A stretch of DNA of 64,000 nucleotides from Alphaproteobacteria bacterium (GTDB lineage: Bacteria > Pseudomonadota > Alphaproteobacteria > Rhizobiales > Xanthobacteraceae). Within the stretch, counting starts at the first letter, position 1; every line of letters starts with the position of its first letter. A program made the position numbers and the translations under genes. Below are positions 58,653-64,000 of this stretch, piece after piece. The stretch covers positions 1-64,000 of the forward strand of contig VAZV01000135.1 in NCBI GenBank assembly GCA_005884765.1, read 5' to 3'. The notes under the pieces were generated by a model. It ran no database searches and was not told where the DNA came from. It saw only the letters and a list, made by a program, of their open reading frames with translations.

Positions 58653-58892
58653 TCAGGAGTAATCTTCCGCGAACAGGAAGGCACGGGGCATCGGCCGCAA
58701 GCTGGCGGCTCGCGCCATCCTGGGTGGACTGGGGATAATCGTGATGGTCCAGCTCGATTCGGTTTCCACGATCGACCGAACATGGCCGGTGACCATCGAT
58801 CCGCCGGATCTGACAGTCGCGGTTCTGCCGTTGAACTGCGCGATACGGAAACGCCGGACTTCCTTCTGGTCAGCCGTTTCAAACGTGATCAT
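58653..58892 (-). CDS. small hypothetical protein, 79 aa
   Basis: This begins MITFETADQKEVRRFRIAQFNGRTATVRSGG and is a small beta-rich protein with alternating strands (VTGHVRSIVE, SSWTITIIP). GGAG-like sequence precedes the ATG. No family is recognised. Codon use resembles neighbouring genes. Confidence 0.55.
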   Translation of the reverse strand: MITFETADQKEVRRFRIAQFNGRTATVRSGGSMVTGHVRSIVETESSWTITIIPSPPRMARAASLRPMPRAFLFAEDYS

Positions 58893-59007
58893 GAAGCTCT
58901 CCTGTGCTTCCCGCGATCATCCTCGTGCAATCTTAGCCGTGTGTGAAAATCGATCACCGTAGAAGTACGGTTGCTGGCGTGCGTGTGCCGCGGCGGCGCC
59001 TGCGTCG

Positions 59008-59400
59008 CTATTCGGCCGGCTCAAAGAACACCGCTTCCATTTTGGTCTTCAGCGTGGCGGCGTTGAACGGCTTGACGATGTAGTTGCTGACGCCCGCCTT
59101 CTTCGCGGCGATAACATTCTCCGTCTTCGATTCCGCGGTGATCATGATGAACGGCGTCTTCGACAGCGCCGGATTGGCGCGGACTTCACGGAGCAGGTCG
59201 TAGCCGGTCATCGGCTCCATGTTCCAGTCGGAGATGATCAGCCCGTATTGTTTGCCCTGCATCTTGGCGAGCGCTGCCGATCCGTCATTGGCATCGTCGA
59301 CATTTTCGAAGCCGATCTGCTTGAGCAGGTTGCGGATGATCCGGATCATGGTGGTGTAGTCATCGACCACAAGGATCGGCATCGACAGATCAAAGTTCAC
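59008..59400 (-). CDS. CheY-like single-domain response regulator
   Basis: This 130-aa receiver starts from GTG 59400, with GGTGGAG about nine bases upstream, giving MNFDLSMPILVVDDYTTM. It has the acidic pair DD, the phosphoacceptor Asp in IISDWNMEPMTG, Thr in ITAES, and Lys in YIVKPFNA. The sequence closely follows chemotaxis CheY proteins. With cheR and two further receivers within 5 kb it may belong to a chemotaxis or pilus pathway. Confidence 0.92.
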   Translation of the reverse strand: MNFDLSMPILVVDDYTTMIRIIRNLLKQIGFENVDDANDGSAALAKMQGKQYGLIISDWNMEPMTGYDLLREVRANPALSKTPFIMITAESKTENVIAAKKAGVSNYIVKPFNAATLKTKMEAVFFEPAE

Positions 59401-59557
59401 GTCTCTACTCCACCTCAAGGCCGCGCCAAGCCGCACGCCAGCGAGAGTAGCGCAAGGCGAACGAAATCGTCGGTCTGTGAGCATTATCAGTCGGCGTTGA
59501 ACAGTCGGTTAATTCCAGCTGTTAACCAATTTTCGCTTTCGCGCCTTCGGCCAGCAC

Positions 59558-60280
59558 TCAGCAACGGCAGCGCGGCCGCAGCAGTCTCTCGTACTGCTCC
59601 TTGACCGCGGCGTAGCATTCGCAGGAAGTCCTGCTGAGACCCTCCAGGTCGGTGACCTCGATATGTCCCCGGCTGTAGTGGATGACGTTGGCCTGCTGCA
59701 GCGAGTTGGCGACCAGCGATACGCTGTTGCGGCGTGCGCCGATCATCTGCGCCAGCGATTCCTGCGTCAGCACCAGCTCACGTTCGCCGGATAGATCGTG
59801 GGTTTGCAACAAGCAGCGCGCCAGCCGCGCCTCAACACTATGTACGGCGTTGCAGCCCGCGATCTGCTGGATCTGGGCGTAGGCCGCCAGGCCATGCCGG
59901 GCAAGCAGCGCCCGCAAACCGGCACTGCGATCGGCGGCGTCACGAAGCCGGTCCAGTTCGACCGTCGAGGCGACACCCGGCACCAGAACCACCGCGCTGT
60001 TGATCGCCGCGGGATCGGCCAGCGCCGAGAATGCGCCGAAGATACTGTCGCGGCCGACCATGGCGATCTGAACGTGCTCCCCCTTGGCAAGTTTTACGAC
60101 GAGGGAGATGACGCCGCGATGCGGCAGGTAGGCGCGCTTGAGCCGTTCGCCGACTTCGACCAGCACCGCGTCCTGAACCAGATCCGCGATTCGCAGATGC
60201 GGGCGGATCAGTTCGTAGTCGTCAGCCGATAGCGCCGACAGAAATCCATTGGGCGGGTGAGAAATCGTATCTGACGTCAT
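59558..60280 (-). CDS. Crp/Fnr-family transcriptional regulator, copy 1
   Basis: This 240-aa protein starts MTSDTISHPPNGFLSAL. It has an N-terminal cyclic-nucleotide-binding-like barrel (LPHRGVISLVVKLAKGEHVQIAMVGRDSIFG) and a C-terminal HTH (LTQESLAQMIGARRNSVSLVANSLQQ). The N-terminal Cys cluster of Fnr is absent, so it is not an oxygen sensor of that type. It is paralogous to the adjacent 60418-61125 gene. The ligand is unknown. Confidence 0.9.
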   Translation of the reverse strand: MTSDTISHPPNGFLSALSADDYELIRPHLRIADLVQDAVLVEVGERLKRAYLPHRGVISLVVKLAKGEHVQIAMVGRDSIFGAFSALADPAAINSAVVLVPGVASTVELDRLRDAADRSAGLRALLARHGLAAYAQIQQIAGCNAVHSVEARLARCLLQTHDLSGERELVLTQESLAQMIGARRNSVSLVANSLQQANVIHYSRGHIEVTDLEGLSRTSCECYAAVKEQYERLLRPRCRC

Positions 60281-60417
60281 CCCTTGCCTTACGGGCAAAA
60301 CGGGGGCAGCGGACCGCGGCACGATCGATCTGCGGGCCAACCATCATACCGTCGAACCGACCGACATTTTACAGGCAAGAAAATTTGATCAAGGGAAATG
60401 ACGGCCAGGCTCGCGCG

Positions 60418-61125
60418 CTATCGTGGAGATAGCAGGCGGTCATGCGCCGCCTTCACCGCGTGATAGCACTCGCAAGCCGACTTCCTCAACGCTTCCACGT
60501 TGGCGATTGCGATCTGCCCGCGGCTGTAGCGGATCGTGCCGGCTTGCTGAAGCTGATGTGCGACGATCGAAATCGCGTTGCGTTGCACACCCATCATCTG
60601 TCCGAGAAATTCCTGGGTCAGCGGGAGGGCCTGGTCGCCGCCCAATTCGCGCGCGCGCAACAGCCAGCGCGATAGCCGCGCTTCGACCGAGTGCGACGCG
60701 TTGCAGGCGGCGGATTGCTGCGCCTGTGCAAACAGCGCCAGCTCGTGCCGGGCCAACAGATTTCGAACGGTGACGTTGCGGTCGGCCACGGCCCTGAGCT
60801 TGGCAAGGTCCAACACGGAAGCCGTACCTGGAAACAGCACCACCGCATCGCTTGGCCAGATGTCAGCCCCAAGCGCAACCGAGGCCCCAACGAGGCCGTC
60901 CCGCCCGATCGTGGCCACTTCCACCACCTGTCCTCCGGAAAGGCGGACCGTAATGGAGATAGCGCCGCTGTGCGGCAAATAGACCTGTGTGGGCGTGGAG
61001 CCTGCCGCGACCAGGACAGTTTCCCTGACCATTTCGATGGTCTTGAGGTGCGGATGCAGCGCGTCGAACTCCGCGGCAGGCAGGGCTTGCAACAGATAAT
61101 TGGGCGGGCGCTGCATCAAAGGCAT
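60418..61125 (-). CDS. Crp/Fnr-family transcriptional regulator, copy 2
   Basis: This 235-aa paralogue of the previous gene begins MPLMQRPPNYLLQALPAAEFDAL. The barrel region contains LPHSGAISITVRLSGGQVVEVATIGRDGLVG, and the HTH contains LTQEFLGQMMGVQRNAISIVAHQLQQAGTIRYSRG. The two share the C-terminal SACECY/SCECY feature. Both are on the minus strand, upstream of a decayed receiver gene. Confidence 0.9.
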   Translation of the reverse strand: MPLMQRPPNYLLQALPAAEFDALHPHLKTIEMVRETVLVAAGSTPTQVYLPHSGAISITVRLSGGQVVEVATIGRDGLVGASVALGADIWPSDAVVLFPGTASVLDLAKLRAVADRNVTVRNLLARHELALFAQAQQSAACNASHSVEARLSRWLLRARELGGDQALPLTQEFLGQMMGVQRNAISIVAHQLQQAGTIRYSRGQIAIANVEALRKSACECYHAVKAAHDRLLSPR

Positions 61126-61371
61126 CGATCCTCCTGCCGAAAAGGCGGGAGTTCAGTCGGTCTTGCGTCAACCTCTGTCCTCAGCTGTCTATTGGCGGTC
61201 CGAATATAACCTCACGTTGCAATTTTGCAAATCTGCACCTCGCGTCTGTTCCAATACACGGTGCAGGGCAGACAGCCGCAACGTTTTACGGCCGAAGTAA
61301 GACGTGCGTTGATCTCGGCCAGGTTCTTGTCGGGTTGGCCATTCGAGCGTGGCGGGCGCAACATAGTTTGC

Positions 61372-61600
61372 GGGTTACGGTCGCAGATGGCGGCCACCAG
61401 CGGGCGCGATGCCCTCGAGCGTTCGACTTTCGAGCTCGTGATCGTTGACGTCTCCGTGCCCTACCTTATATGCGCGGCATCGAAGCGGTCGGATAGTTTC
61501 ATCAGCGCGCGCCTTCAGTGCCGCTCGTTGCGATTTTGCGGATACGCGTTTTCCAACTTCGAGACGTCGGCGCGGATGATGAAAACTACAAAACATGGGC
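61372..61600 (+). pseudogene. decayed response-regulator receiver
   Basis: The stretch aligns with the intact downstream receiver: TACGGTCGCAGATGGCGG, then codons for ALERSTFELVIVDVSVP against ALEGAAFDLMIVDIFMP. A different frame then gives MRGIEAVG and a further frame gives CGYAFSNFE, against MRGFESI and SGYAFANLN. Several frameshifts separate the conserved pieces. There is no intact reading frame. It is a tandem duplicate that has decayed. Confidence 0.75.
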
Positions 61601-61636
61601 GAGCGATCACCAGGGACGTCCAGCTCAGGAGAGGGC

Positions 61637-62053
61637 ATGCCGCATATTCTCGTCGTTGACGACGATCCGATGGTCCGCAAGGCCATCGAGGTCTATCTTG
61701 AACGCCACAATTATTCGGTGACCGTCGCCGACGGCGGCGAGGCCGGGCTTCGGGCGCTCGAAGGCGCGGCGTTCGATCTGATGATCGTCGATATTTTCAT
61801 GCCGCACATGCGCGGCTTCGAGTCGATCAGGATCTTCCACGAGCGCGCCCCGACGGTGCCGCTGATCGCGATGTCGGGTTACGCCTTTGCGAACCTCAAC
61901 TCGCCCGCGCCGGATTTCCTGAGGATGGCGCTCGAACTTGGTGCCTCGCGCTGTCTGCGCAAGCCGTTCACGCCGGCGGCGTTGCAGGCGACGATCGACG
62001 AATGCCTGTCGGAGGCGCAGTCACGCCTTTCAGGTATCGCCCAGCTAAGGTAG
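61637..62053 (+). CDS. single-domain response regulator
   Basis: This 138-aa receiver starts MPHILVVDDDPMVRKAIE, has the phosphoacceptor Asp in MIVDIFMPHMRG, Ser in MSGYAF, and Lys in CLRKPFTP. AGGAGAGGG precedes the ATG. It lacks an output domain, so it works by protein contact. A terminator follows at about 62114. Confidence 0.92.
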   Translation: MPHILVVDDDPMVRKAIEVYLERHNYSVTVADGGEAGLRALEGAAFDLMIVDIFMPHMRGFESIRIFHERAPTVPLIAMSGYAFANLNSPAPDFLRMALELGASRCLRKPFTPAALQATIDECLSEAQSRLSGIAQLR

Positions 62054-62113
62054 CGCTCGCAATGGCCGAGGCCACAGCTCCTGCGTTAATCCTGACAGCC
62101 AGCCGATAGCCAG

Positions 62114-62139
62114 ACGGCGCGGGAAACCGCGCCGTTTTT
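62114..62139 (+). terminator. Rho-independent terminator after the receiver gene
   Basis: The perfect 9-bp stem ACGGCGCGG/CCGCGCCGT with a GAAA tetraloop is followed by TTTT. It lies 61 bases after the stop. Confidence 0.93.
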
Positions 62140-62417
62140 GCATTTTGATGGTCCTCTCGGTCCCGGCGAGGCACTGGCCATCCGTATTTACACGGACAGC
62201 GAAATTAACGGGAATGAGTGATTGGAACACCTATCGGTTGCAGGAAGGAAATCCGTTGCGGGACGGTTTGGTGAATAATCCGTCAATCGCTTGGCGAAAT
62301 TGAATCCAACACTTCGTTAGCCGGCTGGCTCTACTGTGCTCGAGCGGTCCCGCCAGCCAAGGGATTGCCAAGCCAAGAGGTTGCAATGAAACATGTCTGG
62401 TCGTCGATGATTCCGCC

Positions 62418-62786
62418 GTGGTGCGGAAGACCGCTCGGCGAATTCTGGAAGGCCTGGATTTTCGAATCGTCGAAGCCGAGGACGGCGAAAAGGCGCTGCA
62501 AGCCTGCAAGCGCAATCTGCCTGACGTCATCCTGCTCGACTGGAATATGCCGGTCATGGACGGCTACGAATTCCTCGGCCATCTGCGCCGCATGCCGGGC
62601 GGCAACGCACCCAAGGTCGTGTTCTGCACCACCGAAAACGGAATCGACCACATCTCGCAGGCGCTTCGCGCCGGCGCCGATGAATACATCATGAAGCCGT
62701 TCGATGGGGACATCATCGCCGCAAAATTTCACGAAGTGGGTTTAGTGCAACTTACGGATCCCAACCCGTCTGCGATGTCCGCCTGA
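62418..62786 (+). CDS. CheY-like receiver with damaged translation start
   Basis: The receiver core (VRKTARRILEGLDFRIVEAEDG, phosphoacceptor Asp in VILLDWNMPVMDGYEF, CTTENG, and Lys in YIMKPFDG) reads in this frame. The expected N-terminus CLVVDDSA lies just upstream in the same frame (62394 on), but the only ATG with a ribosome-binding site (ATG 62386, AAGAGG upstream) is one base out of frame. One extra A in the AAA run at 62389-62391 would give a start reading MKTCLVVDD. Without it the acidic-pocket Asp pair is lost. This may be an error or a real mutation. cheR follows. Confidence 0.75.
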   Translation: MVRKTARRILEGLDFRIVEAEDGEKALQACKRNLPDVILLDWNMPVMDGYEFLGHLRRMPGGNAPKVVFCTTENGIDHISQALRAGADEYIMKPFDGDIIAAKFHEVGLVQLTDPNPSAMSA

Positions 62787-62830
62787 GATGCCCGTCTGGT
62801 TTGTTCCGCTTTTCGTATAAGAGGCCATCT

Positions 62831-63712
62831 GTGACGCCACCCGAGTATGAGTACCTGCGTAAGTTTCTAAAGGACTGTTCCGGTCTCGATCTGTCTGCCG
62901 ACAAGCAGTATTTGATTGAAAGCCGTCTGCTTCCCCTGGCACGGAAAGTCGGGTTGTCCGGCATCAGCGAACTGGTGCAGAAAATCATGGGTGGATCGGC
63001 TGCTTTCAATGTCCAGGTGGTCGAAGCCATGACCACCAACGAGACATTCTTTTTCCGCGACAAGATTCCGTTCGAGCACTTTCGCAATTTGATCATGCCG
63101 CAGATGCTGCGCTCGCGTGCAAATCGCAAGAGCGTCCGGATCTGGTGCGCCGCCGGCTCGACCGGCCAGGAGCCGTATTCGCTGGCGATGAGCCTCAAGG
63201 AAATGGGCGCCGCGCTTGACGGGTGGCGTATCGAAATCGTCGCCACCGACCTCTCGCAGGAGGTTCTCGAAAAATCCAGGGCGGGGTTGTACAGCCAATT
63301 CGAGGTCCAGCGCGGCCTCCCGATCCAACTGCTGGTCAAATACTTCAAGCAGGTGGGAGAACTCTGGCAGATCAATCCCGACATCCGCGCCATGGTCCAG
63401 CACCGGCAGTTCAACCTGCTGCACGACTTTTCCCAACTCGGGGTATTCGACCTGATCTTTTGCCGCAACGTGCTGATCTATTTCGACCAAGAGACCAAGA
63501 CCAACATATTCAACCGCCTTGCCAAAGCCCTCGAGCCGGACGGCTTTCTGGTGCTTGGCGCGGCGGAGACAGTGATCGGGCTCACCACCGTCTTCAAGCC
63601 GCTGATAGAGCAGCGCGGCGTCTATCAGCCCAACGAGGTGCGCCACGCACCTGTGAGAACGCCGGCCTTCGCCGCGATCACACCGAAGGTTGCGGCAATG
63701 GCCGGGATTTGA
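62831..63712 (+). CDS. cheR: chemotaxis protein methyltransferase CheR
   Basis: This 293-aa SAM-dependent methyltransferase adds methyl groups to glutamates of chemoreceptors. It has an N-terminal helical domain (YLRKFLKDCSGLDLSADKQYL), then ETFFFRDKIPFEHF, the SAM motif VRIWCAAGSTGQEPYS, IEIVATDLSQEVLEKSR, FDLIFCRNVLIYFD, and LVLGAAETV. The GTG at 62831 is selected because AAGAGG lies six bases upstream; a TTG at 62801 is longer. It overlaps no neighbour and is followed three bases later by a PilZ-like gene. Confidence 0.94.
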   Translation: MTPPEYEYLRKFLKDCSGLDLSADKQYLIESRLLPLARKVGLSGISELVQKIMGGSAAFNVQVVEAMTTNETFFFRDKIPFEHFRNLIMPQMLRSRANRKSVRIWCAAGSTGQEPYSLAMSLKEMGAALDGWRIEIVATDLSQEVLEKSRAGLYSQFEVQRGLPIQLLVKYFKQVGELWQINPDIRAMVQHRQFNLLHDFSQLGVFDLIFCRNVLIYFDQETKTNIFNRLAKALEPDGFLVLGAAETVIGLTTVFKPLIEQRGVYQPNEVRHAPVRTPAFAAITPKVAAMAGI

Positions 63713-63714
63713 AC

Positions 63715-64000
63715 ATGACAGAAGATGGCAAGAGTCTGGAGCGCGTGACCTTCAGCCGTGGCTATGACGTCTGCATCATGGCCATTGATGGGACTTGGCG
63801 CCGGGATTGTCAGCTCAACGCGATCTCCGACAATGACGCCGTGCTCACGGTCGAAGGCTCGATCCAGGGCCTGAACCTCAAGGAGTTCTTTCTGCTGCTT
63901 TCCTCCACTGGCCTCGCCTATCGGCGTTGCGAGCTCATCCGGGTTAACGGCACGGAAATGGACGTCCAGTTCTTGAAGGGACGCCAAGGGAAGAAGAAAG
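63715..64000 (+). CDS. PilZ-like protein (3' truncated by window)
   Basis: An ATG 2 bases after cheR begins MTEDGKSLERVTFSRGYDV, followed by MAIDGTWRRDCQLNAISDNDAVL, EGLIQ-type GSIQGLNLKEFFLLLSS and YRRCELIRVNGTEMDVQFL. The order of charged and hydrophobic segments matches a small PilZ domain, which binds cyclic di-GMP, although the N-terminal RxxxR motif is only partly evident. It stays open to the end of the window. It is probably in one operon with cheR. Confidence 0.7.
   Translation, partial: MTEDGKSLERVTFSRGYDVCIMAIDGTWRRDCQLNAISDNDAVLTVEGSIQGLNLKEFFLLLSSTGLAYRRCELIRVNGTEMDVQFLKGRQGKKK

Overview
The window looks like chromosome of an alphaproteobacterium of the Bradyrhizobium/Rhodopseudomonas type (inference). 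The evidence is high GC with GC-ending codons, an F1-only atp operon, the order rplU-rpmA-obgE-proB-proA-nadD-rsfS-rlmH-envC-ctpA-rppH, xerC divergent from priA, tandem Crp/Fnr regulators beside response regulators, and a dispersed 104-bp hairpin-rich repeat. No database search was possible, so families are named from motifs and remembered relatives.

Layout. 1-4.3 kb holds the end of the 2-oxoglutarate dehydrogenase E2 gene, an SDR and lipoamide dehydrogenase. 4.4-9.1 kb holds a DUF4337 protein, xerC, priA and an RlpA-like protein. 9.7-15.2 kb is atpHAG-ohr-atpDC, with an organic-hydroperoxide-resistance gene inside the ATP synthase operon. 15.4-26.7 kb is a long minus-strand housekeeping block: two Nudix hydrolases, a divergent polysaccharide deacetylase, ctpA, envC-like, rlmH, rsfS, nadD, proA, proB and obgE. 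A perfect 461-bp tandem duplication in this block has created an in-frame rlmH'-'rsfS chimera between intact rlmH and rsfS. 26.9-30.1 kb holds a MaoC protein, a frameshifted EamA transporter, a GNAT, and the genes for L27 and L21.

30.4-40 kb begins with a ROK-family protein whose motifs are circularly permuted. It continues with a probable catabolic regulon: a periplasmic binding protein, an HxlR regulator, a DsbA/HCCA-isomerase-like protein, an acyl-CoA ligase, an SDR, a nitronate-monooxygenase-like protein and a maleylacetate-reductase-like Fe-alcohol dehydrogenase. Two identical 17-bp palindromes lie in the promoters of this set. An epoxide-hydrolase-like alpha/beta hydrolase follows.

40.2-49.2 kb is a probable genomic island at tRNA-Ser(CGA). 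It is bracketed by copies of the tRNA 3' end plus a 77-bp end of an IS481-type element. It carries a zinc-ribbon/class III cyclase/ATPase/TPR protein, an NRPS-like adenylation-carrier-condensation protein with an altered condensation motif, a small basic protein and a secreted matrixin-like metalloprotease. Base and codon use is visibly less GC-biased here than in the flanks.

49.2-64 kb holds a frameshifted substrate-binding protein, a two-component system, small secreted proteins, an MHS-type transporter, two tandem paralogues of an unrecognised family (one truncated), a LuxR-type regulator with a kinase-dimerisation-like N-terminus, a CheY, two Crp/Fnr regulators, a decayed and an intact response regulator, a CheY with a damaged start, cheR and the start of a PilZ-like gene.
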